A stretch of 64,000 nt of DNA, taken from contig JAEYLX010000070.1 of NCBI GenBank assembly GCA_023407575.1, forward strand, positions 1 through 64,000, read 5' to 3'. The position numbers were made by a program, and so were the translations under genes. The notes under the pieces were generated by a model. The model had not been told where the DNA came from, searched no databases, and saw only the letters and a list, made by a program, of their open reading frames with translations. Source of the DNA: Bacillota bacterium. GTDB lineage: Bacteria > Bacillota > Clostridia > Lachnospirales > Lachnospiraceae. Of this stretch, positions 15,967 to 25,447 are shown piece by piece (the first letter of the stretch is position 1; every line of letters begins with the position of its first letter).

Positions 15967-16107
15967 GTGGCAGACCAATATGAATAAGCCATTGCCCAGC
16001 AAATAGATGAATTACAAAACTGTACCTTTTCAAGTAGCAGGATTCCAAGTATAATTGAAAGAAAACAATTTGTCGTAAAACGATGAAATAAAAAGGCGGG
16101 AGATATT

Positions 16108-18075
16108 TTGCGGCGGCATCAAATGTGGGTGTTGACCTTTATGGTTGGAATCAGCATTCTTATAGCGATATATTATAAAATGAACTATACAGAAGTCTTT
16201 GCGGTAAAGGGAACCGTGGATATGGAAGACTTAACGGTGCGCAGTAGAGGAGTCCTTCCATTGAACGGGGAGTGGGAATACTACTGGGGTCAGCTTCTGG
16301 AACCAGAGGACTTTAACAATGGAGTGGGTGCTCCTTCCTATATGATGGTTCCCGGGAGTTGGAGAAAAGATATTTATGGACGGAAGTATCCGGAATATGG
16401 ATGTGCTACCTACCGCCTTACCCTGACAAATGTACACCCTGGGGTTATATACGGTTTAAAAAAACAGAGCATTAGAATTGCCAGTAAAATATATATTAAT
16501 GGAAGCCCTCTTATACAGAGTGGTGTTGTATCAGATTCTGTAGTTGGTGAAGATATGGGGAATACTCCTGGAGCGGCGTACTTTCAGACAGATTCTGAGA
16601 AAATTGAGATTATTATACAGGTATCAAGCCATAAAATTTTTGGAGGGGGAATTGCGGAATCTGTTTATTTTGGAGATCAGCAGGAGATGGTATCCTTTTA
16701 TGCCAGGAATATTATTCTTGATATGCTACCCATTGCCTTTAGCTTTGGAGTGGCAGCGGTGTACCTGATAATTGTTTTGCTAATCCCCGGTTATTATAAA
16801 AAGGAAAAGGCAAGTGTCTTTTTCCCAATGGGAGCGGCTTCTCTGGCCTTAATCAATGCAACTCTGGGAGAACGTATCATAAAATATATCCTGCCGGGTA
16901 TATCGGCGGAAGACCTTTTGAATCTGGAGTCCGTTTTGATTTGTATGGGTATCCTTTCTATTGTAATGGCGATCTATCATCTGGATAAGAAATTTATTTC
17001 TAACCTGTGCAGAAACATTATAATTCTGACACAAGGTTTGTTTGCTGTCCTTTATGTGGTTTTACCTGCGGAGACTCCGGGAATCCGAGCGGTATTTATT
17101 ATTATTGATTTACTTATTATATTTATAATTGAATATCGAGTATTATATTTTTATATAAAAAGGACTGACTTAAGAATTACCCGAATAGAACATGGTTTTC
17201 TTCTTCTGGTATTGTATTTTATTGACGTATATTGTATAGACCAGCTGGTCTTTACAAGGGGATTAATTGGGAATGATATGATGTCATTGATATCAAGCGT
17301 CCTATATATTTTTGTTTGGGTGCTTTTACTTACTTACAGGTATCATGCTATGTATAAAAAGAATGAGAAATTGACAGTAGCATTGTTGGAAAGTAATTAT
17401 AACATGGAGAGAGTATCAAACCATGCACAGCGGAGTGAAATTGCATTTTTACAGGCGCAGATAAAACCCCATTTTCTGTTTAACTCCTTAAACAGTATCC
17501 TAAGCCTATTCCATACCAATCCCTCAAAGGCTTCTGAACTTCTGTGGCATTTGGCGGAGTTTTTAAAAAGTGCTTTCGACATTGATACGGTATCGGAATT
17601 TATCAGGATAGAAAGTGAACTGGAAAGTATCCACTCCTACGTATTCATAGAAAAGACACGGTTTGGGAAAAGGCTGGAGGTGGAGATGAATATTGAGGAA
17701 TCTTTGAAGAAGGAAAGAATAGTACCATTACTGATTCAGCCCCTAGTAGAAAATGCAATACGTCATGGAGCTTTAAAAAGAGAAGGAGATGGAAGGGTCA
17801 TATTATCGATTCGAAGGGTTGAGGGATTTGGTGTTGTTACAGTATACGATAACGGTCCGGGTTTTTCGTCTAACAGCCGAGCAAGATTGGATAGTAAAGC
17901 GGAGGATATAGGAACAGAGCGGCAAGGAGTCGGACTTGGGAACATCAAGAAGCGATTAATGCATTACTATGGGGAAGAACTGCACATAGAAGAGCAGGAA
18001 AAAGGAGTTAAAGTATGGTTTCGATTTCACCTGGAAGAGGAGTGCGGACATGTTAAGGACAGTAATTGTGGATGA
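16108..18075 (+). CDS. LytS/YehU-type sensor histidine kinase with 7TM DISM-like input
   Basis: The 655-residue protein starts at TTG 16108 after GGCGGGAG. One N-terminal membrane segment (about 6-25) precedes an extracellular galactose-binding/DISMED2-like domain (about 35-200, GEWEYYWG, YRLTLTN), then seven membrane segments (about 205-420). The kinase core is of the His_kinase/PF06580 type, with QAQIKPHFLFNSLN containing His455, followed by an N-box (PLVENAIRHG) and DNGPGF and GLGNIKKR G-boxes. Its 3' end overlaps the response regulator gene by 26 bases, so they form a pair. The signal is unknown; a cell-surface ligand is likely. Confidence 0.9.
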   Translation: MRRHQMWVLTFMVGISILIAIYYKMNYTEVFAVKGTVDMEDLTVRSRGVLPLNGEWEYYWGQLLEPEDFNNGVGAPSYMMVPGSWRKDIYGRKYPEYGCATYRLTLTNVHPGVIYGLKKQSIRIASKIYINGSPLIQSGVVSDSVVGEDMGNTPGAAYFQTDSEKIEIIIQVSSHKIFGGGIAESVYFGDQQEMVSFYARNIILDMLPIAFSFGVAAVYLIIVLLIPGYYKKEKASVFFPMGAASLALINATLGERIIKYILPGISAEDLLNLESVLICMGILSIVMAIYHLDKKFISNLCRNIIILTQGLFAVLYVVLPAETPGIRAVFIIIDLLIIFIIEYRVLYFYIKRTDLRITRIEHGFLLLVLYFIDVYCIDQLVFTRGLIGNDMMSLISSVLYIFVWVLLLTYRYHAMYKKNEKLTVALLESNYNMERVSNHAQRSEIAFLQAQIKPHFLFNSLNSILSLFHTNPSKASELLWHLAEFLKSAFDIDTVSEFIRIESELESIHSYVFIEKTRFGKRLEVEMNIEESLKKERIVPLLIQPLVENAIRHGALKREGDGRVILSIRRVEGFGVVTVYDNGPGFSSNSRARLDSKAEDIGTERQGVGLGNIKKRLMHYYGEELHIEEQEKGVKVWFRFHLEEECGHVKDSNCG

Positions 18076-18997
18076 TGAGATTCTGGTGCTGGACTATTTA
18101 AAGGATATATTGATTGAGCAAAAAGTTGAGGTCATCGGAGAATTTACCAATGGCAGAAAAGCTCTTGAACATCTACCGAAGTTAAAGCCTGATATTATAT
18201 TTCTTGATATAGAAATGCCTGGAATCAATGGTATAGAGCTTGCGACTGAAATAACCGGACGCCTTGACACTGCCAATATTGTTTTTGTGACGGCCTATGA
18301 CAAGTATGCTGTTGAAGCCTTTAAGCTGAATGCCTTGCATTATATCCTAAAACCACCAAGCAGGGAGGACATTGCGCAGGCTTTGGCAAGAGTAAAAATA
18401 GCGGATGAGCTTGTGGCTCCCTTATATAAGAAAATATATGTCCGACTTTTTAGTAAGGTTGCCATACAGGATGGAGCAGGTAATTCTTTATTAAAATGGC
18501 CTACCCAGAAGACTGAGGAAATGTTTGCACTATTGATGCTCTATGGAAAGCAGGGAATTGATAAATGGAGTCTGATTGAGAAGCTTTGGCCCTTATCGGA
18601 AAAGATTAAAGTAGAAAATACAATGTATACCACCATATACCGTATGAAGAAAGCCTTGCAGGATGCAGGAATTAAGAACATACTCTATAACAAGCTAGGA
18701 CAGTATTTCTTTTATATGGAAGACGTCTGGTGTGATGCTTTTCAGCTTGATATGCTTTATGAAACCGTTCAGAAAGAATCGGTGCAGGAAGATTATATAA
18801 GTGAGCAACTGTTTTTTATTTATCAGGGACCACTGTTTGGAAGCAAGGACTATCTCTGGGGAGAACTGCAAAAGTATGCTTACCAGAATATGTTTGATAA
18901 GCTGTGCGATGGGATGGCAAAGGAATATGAGAAAAAAGGAAATAGAGATAAGGCAGAGGAAATTTATATAAATCAGCAATTAAGATGTGAGGAGTAG
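18050..18997 (+). CDS. Response regulator with winged helix and SARP-like transcriptional activation domain
   Basis: The 315-residue regulator has a receiver domain (VIVDDE near residue 6-11, phosphoacceptor Asp53 in FLDIEMPG, conserved Thr in FVTAYDKY and Lys in LKPPSRED), then a winged-helix/BTAD region (residues about 135-300, LIEKLWPLSEKIKVENTMYT, DAFQLDMLYETV) like SARP-type regulators. It overlaps the kinase gene, so it is its partner. It is followed by a terminator at 19024-19064 and then by the large NHL protein gene, which may be among its targets. That is inference. Confidence 0.88.
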   Translation: MLRTVIVDDEILVLDYLKDILIEQKVEVIGEFTNGRKALEHLPKLKPDIIFLDIEMPGINGIELATEITGRLDTANIVFVTAYDKYAVEAFKLNALHYILKPPSREDIAQALARVKIADELVAPLYKKIYVRLFSKVAIQDGAGNSLLKWPTQKTEEMFALLMLYGKQGIDKWSLIEKLWPLSEKIKVENTMYTTIYRMKKALQDAGIKNILYNKLGQYFFYMEDVWCDAFQLDMLYETVQKESVQEDYISEQLFFIYQGPLFGSKDYLWGELQKYAYQNMFDKLCDGMAKEYEKKGNRDKAEEIYINQQLRCEE

Positions 18998-19023
18998 AAT
19001 AATTCCCTTATACATAATTAAAG

Positions 19024-19064
19024 CCTCAGACATGGAAGAAGATCTTCTGTGCCTGAGGTTTTTA
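19024..19064 (+). terminator. Terminator after the response regulator
   Basis: CCTCAG / CTGAGG outer stem with extended imperfect inner pairing (ACATGGAAGA / TCTTCTGT) and a following run of T residues. It separates the two-component pair from the NHL protein. Confidence 0.8.
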
Positions 19065-19225
19065 TATTGAGTCCAAATTTTTATGCGGTAAAAATTATGG
19101 CTTTAAAAAATTTGGCATCCTCTGAAGGAATAAGTCGATTCTTGTGAGAATTTTGTGAAAACAGATTGTTATAATCAAATCAACGCAAATTTCAAGCGGA
19201 TTGACAGTAATAAAAGGAGGAAAAT

Positions 19226-22200
19226 ATGAGAAGAAAAATAAAAAGCTGGAGTAAGAGGTTTTTATGCATTATCTTATCTTTGGTAATTCTTAATACCGGG
19301 CTTCCACAGTATACAGCTTTGGCAGCTGAGGATTATGAGGTAACAACCATTGCAGGAATTTCATCTCCCGGCTTCGGAGGGGATAATGGACCGGCTAGTT
19401 TAGCTGGACTGAACGCACCGAGTGGAGTGGCTGTAGACAACCAGGGTAATCTGTATATAGCAGATACGCTTAACAGTAGAGTGCGCAAAGTGACAGCGGA
19501 CGGAATTATTACTACAGTAGCGGGAAATGGAACCGCCGGCTATGCAGGAGATGGATACAGTGCAAAAGAGGCTGAACTAAACGACCCAAGGGGAATCGTA
19601 TTGGACAGTCAGGGAAATCTGTACATAGCAGACAGTAAGAATTATGTAGTCCGCAAAGTGACAACAGATGGAGTTATCAGTACAATAGCCGGAATAGCCG
19701 GAAGTTACGGGCACTCAGGAGATGAAGGGCTAGCTGTTGAAGCTATGCTGAAGCAGCCTTTTGGATTAGCAGTGGACAGTCAGGATAACCTTTATATAGC
19801 TGATATACAAGATCAGGTAATCCGAAAGGTAACAACAGACGGAAAAATTAGTACGGTTGCAGGGCAGTCTGGAATTGTTGGCTATACAGGAGATGGAGGA
19901 CCTGCCACTGATGCCCAGTTCCATAACCCCACCGGAGTAGTGGTAGACAATCAGAACAACCTCTATATAGCGGATATGGATAATAATGTAATTCGTAAGG
20001 TGACAGCAAGCGGAGTGATAAGTACCATAGCAGGACAGTTTGGAACAAATGGATATGGTGGAGATGGGGGACCAGCTACCCAAGGACTCATAAGAGGCCC
20101 TTCCGGCGTGGCATTGGATACCTATGGGAACTTATACATCATAGAGTTTTACAACAATGTACTTCGTAAAGTGACGCCGGAGGGAATTATCAGTACAGTA
20201 GTAGGAAATTTCCCGATTTTAGATGCCGGATTTTCTTATCCTTTTGGTTTGGCGGTTGATAACAATGGAGTGTTTTATGTGGCGGATACTGCAAACAGCA
20301 AAATAAAGAAAATATCCACTGTTAATTACTCCGCAGCATTGTCACAGGAAGGTGAATACGCTTTCCCAAAGCTTTTGTGGGGGTATAACACGGGAGAAAT
20401 AGAAAGCAAGACCATAACTGTGACCAATACCGGATCAGGGACTCTAAAAAATCTGAAAATAGCGTTAAGCGGCAGTGGAGCAGGCAGCTTTGAGCTTGGG
20501 AGACTTACAAGAACCACATTGGACGATACAAATAAAACTGCTACGTTTACAGTACAGGCGAGAGAATGGCTGGCTTTGGGAACCCATACGGCCACAATAA
20601 CAGTGTCAGCGGATAAGCTGCAGGACATAAGCTTTACTGTAAAACAGACAGTAGCAGAGGAAATAACAGATGCTGAAACTCCAGAGATTATTAAACAGTC
20701 GCAGGATGTCACGGTTGAGGAAGGCAAAGACGCGAATTTTGAGGTGACTGCAACTGTAGAAAAAGGAAATCTGAGCTACCAGTGGTATAAGAATACAACG
20801 AACAGCAATACAGGAGGAACTATCATAAGCGGTGCAGTTCAGAATATCTATAAGGCACCGGCTGATAGCCTTAAAGATACCTGGTATTACTGTGTGATAA
20901 CTAATATGGATACGGAAGCTACAGGAAACAAAACCGCCAGTGTAGCCAGCAATGCTGCCAAAGCTGTAATCCAAGCTTTAACAAATGTGGAACAACCTAA
21001 CATTATAAAGCATCCCCAGGATGTGACGGTACAAAAAGGGGAAGAAGCGATTTTAAAGGTAACAGCGGCGGTAAGCAAAGGAAGTCTCACTTATCAATGG
21101 TACCGCAATACGGAGAACAGTACGGAAGGGGCAGCACCCATAGAGGGAGCGGTACAGGACAGCCATAAGGCAAATACGGACACAGAAGGAAAGATATGGT
21201 ATTACTGTGTAGTGACCAATACAGATTCTAGTGTTAATGGTAATAAGTCGACGGCAGTAACCACAAGCATTGCTTCTGTAACTGTAAAATCAAAGGAGGA
21301 GGCCGCTGTTTATACCGTAACAGTAATAAACGGAAGCGGTGGAGGAAGCTTTTCAGAAAATTCAAGCGTGTCAATTATTGCAAACCCAGCACCGTCAGGA
21401 AAGGTGTTTCTTAGATGGATTGCCAATAGTAATGTTACCTTTCAAAATTCTGGATCAGAAAGTACAGTTTTTAAAATGCCAGCAGGAAATGTTACGGTAA
21501 CAGCTGAGTACAAGAACACACCAACGGTCACACCATCTGAACCTATTACTCCTAATGAGGAAGGGGATAAGGACGAAACTAAGGAAAAGACCATAGAAGT
21601 GGTAGAAGCTCCAAAGGGTATCCCTAACACTGGTTTAATCTCAGTAGAAGAGATTGGCAAAGCATTTGACAAGTCGGTGGAAGTTCGATTAAAAGAAGAT
21701 TCTGCTGCAGAAAAAGAAGTAAGAAATGCTTTGGAAACAGATACAATTGGATTGAATACAGAAACTATGCGGATATTCCCCTTAGATATAAGCTTATATA
21801 TTAAGGGAACTAATACTAAGGTACAGCCAGCGCAAGGAACTTCCGTTAAAATCACTTGCCCGATTCCTACAGAACTTCTCTCGGTAAAGGAGAAACTGCT
21901 AGTAGTGACGGTGACGAGCGGAAAGCTTCAGGTTCTTCCTGTAGAGTTAACAGTTAAAGAAGGGGTAAGCTGCCTTCAGTTTGCAGCAGAACATTTTTCC
22001 CCCTATGCCTTTGTAGTAGATAGTGACGGCAGACTGGAAGGCGGATTACAAATAATAGATGATATTATAGTAACAGAGGGGACTCTTACGGATGTTAGTC
22101 CTAAGAACTTACCTACTGAGGCAGTAGTGAAATATCATGTATCTACTCCGACCTATATCAGCATTGACAGTGAAGGGAAACTTTTTGCTAAGAAGACTGG

Positions 22201-23002
22201 AAATGCATTTTATATGACTGCAGTAACCTATGGCGGTAAAACAAAGGTTTATGTGGTAAATGTTGAGGTAAAGAAAACTCAGGGAGGTACCAAGGTAGGC
22301 TTTATTCAATATTATGAAGATATCTTTTCATATAAAAATGTTAATTACAGAATTACGAAAAATGCTTCTGATGCAAGTACAGGAGAGGTTGCCGTAGCTA
22401 ATAATCAGATTAATGCCAAGCTTCCGGTTAAAGTGGTAATACCTGAAACAATTGTCTGGGAAGGAAAGAAATACAAGGTGACATCTATAGATGAAAGTGC
22501 CTTCTATAACCAAACAACGATAACCTCGGTTACCATACCAGCTAATGTTAAGGTGATTTCTCCTACGGCCTTTACCTCCTGCAGCCAATTAAAGGAGTTC
22601 AAGGTAAACGCAGCGAACAAACAGTATTCAGCAAAAGGTGGTATACTCTTAAACAAGAAGGGAAATGTATTATTGGCTTATCCCTCTGCTTCTGGCACGG
22701 TTGTCATCGACAGAGAGATAACGGAAATCGGGAGTTATGCTTTTAGCGTTTGTAAACAATTAAAAGCAGTTGTAATACCCGATACGGTAAAAAGTATTGG
22801 AGGCTGTGCTTTTGCCCATTCACATAAACTGGGAAAGGTAGTATTTGAAGGTGGTCAGGTGCCAGCAATGACCTTCCTCTCTGTATTTGAAAGTGTAAAG
22901 AGTACTTGTATTTTTCAAGTGCCGATTTCTTCAAGAGAGTTATATGTCCAGGTAATGCAGGATGCATGGTTACCAAAGGACATAGTAATTAAAGGAAAAT
23001 AA
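19226..23002 (+). CDS. Large secreted NHL/Ig/LRR multidomain surface protein
   Basis: The 1258-residue protein has AAAGGAGG before ATG 19226 and a signal peptide (residues about 1-34, LAAEDY cleavage). Five to six NHL-type beta-propeller repeats occupy about 50-370 (NPTGVVVDNQNNLYIAD is typical). Next come a beta-sandwich (about 375-475), two Ig-like domains with WYKNT/WYRNT (about 485-690), an InlB-like B repeat (about 693-770, WIANSNVTF), a BIG-like domain (about 930-1015) and LRR_5/BspA-type repeats at the C-terminus (about 1085-1240, SIDESAFYN, IGSYAFS, IGGCAFA). There is no LPXTG or SLH motif. It is likely cell-surface or secreted and used for binding. Confidence 0.88.
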   Translation: MRRKIKSWSKRFLCIILSLVILNTGLPQYTALAAEDYEVTTIAGISSPGFGGDNGPASLAGLNAPSGVAVDNQGNLYIADTLNSRVRKVTADGIITTVAGNGTAGYAGDGYSAKEAELNDPRGIVLDSQGNLYIADSKNYVVRKVTTDGVISTIAGIAGSYGHSGDEGLAVEAMLKQPFGLAVDSQDNLYIADIQDQVIRKVTTDGKISTVAGQSGIVGYTGDGGPATDAQFHNPTGVVVDNQNNLYIADMDNNVIRKVTASGVISTIAGQFGTNGYGGDGGPATQGLIRGPSGVALDTYGNLYIIEFYNNVLRKVTPEGIISTVVGNFPILDAGFSYPFGLAVDNNGVFYVADTANSKIKKISTVNYSAALSQEGEYAFPKLLWGYNTGEIESKTITVTNTGSGTLKNLKIALSGSGAGSFELGRLTRTTLDDTNKTATFTVQAREWLALGTHTATITVSADKLQDISFTVKQTVAEEITDAETPEIIKQSQDVTVEEGKDANFEVTATVEKGNLSYQWYKNTTNSNTGGTIISGAVQNIYKAPADSLKDTWYYCVITNMDTEATGNKTASVASNAAKAVIQALTNVEQPNIIKHPQDVTVQKGEEAILKVTAAVSKGSLTYQWYRNTENSTEGAAPIEGAVQDSHKANTDTEGKIWYYCVVTNTDSSVNGNKSTAVTTSIASVTVKSKEEAAVYTVTVINGSGGGSFSENSSVSIIANPAPSGKVFLRWIANSNVTFQNSGSESTVFKMPAGNVTVTAEYKNTPTVTPSEPITPNEEGDKDETKEKTIEVVEAPKGIPNTGLISVEEIGKAFDKSVEVRLKEDSAAEKEVRNALETDTIGLNTETMRIFPLDISLYIKGTNTKVQPAQGTSVKITCPIPTELLSVKEKLLVVTVTSGKLQVLPVELTVKEGVSCLQFAAEHFSPYAFVVDSDGRLEGGLQIIDDIIVTEGTLTDVSPKNLPTEAVVKYHVSTPTYISIDSEGKLFAKKTGNAFYMTAVTYGGKTKVYVVNVEVKKTQGGTKVGFIQYYEDIFSYKNVNYRITKNASDASTGEVAVANNQINAKLPVKVVIPETIVWEGKKYKVTSIDESAFYNQTTITSVTIPANVKVISPTAFTSCSQLKEFKVNAANKQYSAKGGILLNKKGNVLLAYPSASGTVVIDREITEIGSYAFSVCKQLKAVVIPDTVKSIGGCAFAHSHKLGKVVFEGGQVPAMTFLSVFESVKSTCIFQVPISSRELYVQVMQDAWLPKDIVIKGK

Positions 23003-23039
23003 CATATAAGCTTTCCCCATACTTAAATAAGGTATTTTT

Positions 23040-23083
23040 AAGAGTGTCCCAAAAGGAAGTAAAATCACTTTTGGGGCACTCTT
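23040..23083. terminator. Terminator between convergent genes
   Basis: A 16-bp stem with one G-T pair (AAGAGTGTCCCAAAAG / CTTTTGGGGCACTCTT) lies after the NHL gene and before the end of the minus-strand membrane protein gene. It can serve both directions. Confidence 0.85.
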
Positions 23084-23120
23084 GTTGTGTAAGGGGAGAA
23101 CTAACTCATCAGGCATATTT

Positions 23121-24326
23121 CTAATAGTCTGATATATCCTGACTTGTTGTCTCTACGGGTAAGATATCTCCCTCGTTATGCTTTTCAGTTGTAGTTTGGT
23201 ATTTATAATATTGGAAGTATTGCAGTGAGTTATTACCTTCGGTTGTAACGATTATGGTTATTTTGTCAACCAAATCGCCGTTTCCATCCACTTCATTATT
23301 GGTATAAAATTCTTTGTGATAAAGAATTTTGCTACCCGTATCCTCCTCAATTGACATAAGAAGTTGATCTACTTCCTCTGAGGTAAAAGATTCTGAATTA
23401 TAGTCGTCTATATGAAAGGTTGAGAGGGGAGGCTCTATAGAAGTTTCTACGGAGTTTTCTTCCAAGGTGCCAAGCCATTTTACAAAAGAGTTTAAATGCA
23501 GAGCAATAATTATAATGGGAACGACAAGGATAAACACTATAACTATTTTATATAGATGGAGTGCAATCTTTTTTTTCTGAACACCGTTTTCAAGGTAAAG
23601 TGCTACAGAAGGAGTGTTGTATTTTCCACATGCGGGGCAGATACCATCAAAGCGGTCATAGTTGTACAATTTAGCGCAGTTAACACATTTTAGCAGGACA
23701 TTCTTTTCTGGAATATCTGCTAAGGTATCCTTTTCTTGCTCTGTGGACTTCTCGTTTTTTAGTAGCTCTTTTTCCTTTCTATCGATGGAACGCCAAATCT
23801 GCGAGAAAATAATAAACAGAAACCAGCTGACGCACAAAGCAGCCAAAATCAGACCGTAAGGAGTTTCAATAAAATCACCGGTAGTGAGGGCAGAGAGTAT
23901 TGTCTCAGAGTCGGTGACAGGCATCATTGTTATTATGTTGATACAAATCAGAATAATACCAATAATCAGGATACCGGAGGCGTTCCATTCCTTGGTTACG
24001 TGTTTTTTACTTCTGTGTAATTTGATTGCTTTGGGCTTTCCAAGTAAAAAGCCAAGGATTAACTCAACTAAACTTAAGAAGAACAAGAACTTACGTGACA
24101 AGAAAATTCCCTTATCATCAGAAATAAAGGCTCCTATGAATAAAAAAATAACTGAAAAATATAAACTAGAGGCTGAAGATACAACCAGCAGAGGAATCGC
24201 TTCTGGCTCCAGGTAAAAGAAGTAGGGCAGAATTAGATTTGTACTAGACAACAGTATAATTAAAGTAGTAAGTAGACAACAGAGTAGATGCATTATATTC
24301 TTGAGAGTATTTTTGCTGGTATTCAT
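23121..24326 (-). CDS. Membrane protein with zinc-ribbon, function unknown
   Basis: The 401-residue protein has four or five membrane segments in its first half (about 12-35, 50-70, 85-100, 120-140, 160-180), then a cytoplasmic four-cysteine zinc ribbon (CVNCAKLYNYDRFDGICPAC, residues about 218-237), one more membrane segment (about 258-280) and an acidic extracellular C-terminal domain of about 110 residues. No family name recognised. It lies 58 bases downstream of the next small gene on the same strand and could be its operon partner. Function unknown. Confidence 0.65.
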   Translation of the reverse strand: MNTSKNTLKNIMHLLCCLLTTLIILLSSTNLILPYFFYLEPEAIPLLVVSSASSLYFSVIFLFIGAFISDDKGIFLSRKFLFFLSLVELILGFLLGKPKAIKLHRSKKHVTKEWNASGILIIGIILICINIITMMPVTDSETILSALTTGDFIETPYGLILAALCVSWFLFIIFSQIWRSIDRKEKELLKNEKSTEQEKDTLADIPEKNVLLKCVNCAKLYNYDRFDGICPACGKYNTPSVALYLENGVQKKKIALHLYKIVIVFILVVPIIIIALHLNSFVKWLGTLEENSVETSIEPPLSTFHIDDYNSESFTSEEVDQLLMSIEEDTGSKILYHKEFYTNNEVDGNGDLVDKITIIVTTEGNNSLQYFQYYKYQTTTEKHNEGDILPVETTSQDISDY

Positions 24327-24384
24327 TCGTGTGTAGTCCTCTTGCTTAATGGTGTTGCCACAGTATATCTAAAGGGTTAAAATC

Positions 24385-24795
24385 CTATTCTTTTTCATGT
24401 AAAGAAAATGTATACCCTTCTCCCGCATCCATGGTAAAAGTACGTAGAATTAAAGGAATATCATACTTTATTATAAATTTTGATTTTGTATCAAGATATA
24501 CACCATCTCTATTTTCAGATAGAGGTAAGGATGTAGTAATGGTAATCGAATTGTCCTTAATTCTGACTACTTTAAACTCTCTTAAGTAAAAGGAATCTTC
24601 TTCTAGTGGTATAACATACGTTTCATTTAATCTAATATTTTCAAAGTCAAATTCCTGATCAGAATCAGCTCCTTGATCTGTCCACGAACCAACGACTAGA
24701 TGAAGGCTATAATCACTTTCTTTTTTTGAGAAGAGGATGAATAGTATAGTAATAGCAACTACGGCAATAAAACCAGATAGTATTATTTTTTTCAT
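24385..24795 (-). CDS. Small membrane-anchored protein of unknown function
   Basis: The 136-residue protein has AAGGAG before ATG 24795. A single membrane segment (residues about 4-24) near the N-terminus has no lipobox cysteine. The rest is an extracellular beta-rich domain (SLHLVVGSWTDQG, DSFYLREFKVVRIK). It is upstream of the zinc-ribbon membrane protein gene on the same strand and likely co-transcribed. Function unknown. Confidence 0.6.
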   Translation of the reverse strand: MKKIILSGFIAVVAITILFILFSKKESDYSLHLVVGSWTDQGADSDQEFDFENIRLNETYVIPLEEDSFYLREFKVVRIKDNSITITTSLPLSENRDGVYLDTKSKFIIKYDIPLILRTFTMDAGEGYTFSLHEKE

Positions 24796-25031
24796 AGGTA
24801 TACTCCTTCTATTTAGTTTCGCTCAGTCCACATAAATTCTCGATCCAGAGAAGATAACCATTTTGATATGAGGGTTCGACTATTTATATCTTAATGTATA
24901 TTTTGGTAAATTACCACTTATTTTCTCTGATTTAGATACAAGAATCAATCCTATTGTTGGCTGTTAAGGGTAGTCAGCGGTATACACTGAATGAATAAAT
25001 TCGTTAAAATAAATGAGGCATAAATACACAC

Positions 25032-25166
25032 GTGGAGAAAGATGAATTTTGCAATTTAGTGCTCACATATCAGCGGAGTATGTATCGATTTGCGTTGGGG
25101 ATGTTAAGAAATGAGCAGGATGCAGAGGTATTGATAGAAAAATTGTTAAGATGCATAATTAATTAA
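25032..25166 (+). pseudogene. Truncated ECF sigma factor fragment (region 2 N-terminus)
   Basis: Starting at GTG 25032, 44 codons encode a run like the beginning of ECF sigma region 2: FCNLVLTYQRSMYRFALGML followed by RNEQDAEVLIEKLLR, then a stop. Intact factors continue for another 120 residues or so with region 4, which is absent here. Note that no clear ribosome site was found. A hairpin with a T run follows (25171-25195). It is best read as a decayed or truncated sigma gene rather than an intact small protein. The rest of the 24796-25246 interval shows nothing else. Confidence 0.6.
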
Positions 25167-25170
25167 AAAT

Positions 25171-25195
25171 AAAAGGGGTGGGGACATCCCTTTTT
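25171..25195 (+). terminator. Terminator after the sigma fragment
   Basis: AAAAGGG (25171-25177) pairs with CCCTTTT (25188-25194) and is followed by T residues, just after the truncated ECF sigma frame. Confidence 0.6.
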
Positions 25196-25201
25196 AACAT
25201 T

Positions 25202-25229
25202 AAAAAAGGACCACTTAAAAGCGATCCTT
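25202..25229 (-). terminator. Terminator of the cold-shock gene
   Basis: On the minus strand AAGGATC...GGTCCTT forms a stem followed by a run of T residues, a short distance after the stop codon at 25247. Confidence 0.75.
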
Positions 25230-25246
25230 CCAGTAGCAGTATTAAA

Positions 25247-25447
25247 TTATGCTATTTGTACGTTTACAGCCTGCATACCACGAGCGCCCTTAGTCACTTC
25301 GAATGTTACATTCTGTCCTTCATCTATTGACTTGAAACCATCCATAGCAAGACCTGAGAAATGTACAAATACATCATTGCCCTGCTCATCAGTAATAAAT
25401 CCAAATCCCTTTTGTGAATTAAACCATTTTACAGTACCTTTATTCAT
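25247..25447 (-). CDS. cspA: Cold-shock protein, CspA family
   Basis: The 66-residue protein is a complete cold-shock domain. RNP1 (KGFGFI) and RNP2 (VFVHF) are intact, with GTVKWFN at the start and the usual acidic C-terminal strand. It binds single-stranded RNA and DNA as an RNA chaperone. ATG 25447 is preceded by AAGGAGG. The leader is AT-rich and long enough for the cold-responsive 5' UTR typical of the family; I could not fix its structure. It is a single-gene unit, with a terminator downstream at 25202-25229. Confidence 0.95.
   Translation of the reverse strand: MNKGTVKWFNSQKGFGFITDEQGNDVFVHFSGLAMDGFKSIDEGQNVTFEVTKGARGMQAVNVQIA

Larger units (their letters stand above)
680..15967. mobile_element. 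Integrated element (about 15 kb) with tyrosine integrase, bounded by leader-derived direct repeats
   Basis: The boundaries are two homologous copies of a promoter-leader sequence, 680-792 and 15857-15967, in the same orientation. Identical blocks of 14 bases (AGTTTTGTTTTACG at 680-693 and 15857-15870; AGACCTTGTTTTTA at 731-744 and 15907-15920) are candidate crossover cores. Just inside both ends are paired TGACTCA and AGATAAA motifs. Contents include integrase, excisionase-like protein, serine recombinase, XRE regulator, surface proteins and an XRE/ImmA/PIN module. No relaxase, VirB4 or phage structural gene was seen, so the element is probably not self-conjugative. The precise crossover base cannot be fixed without an empty site. 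Confidence 0.7.
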
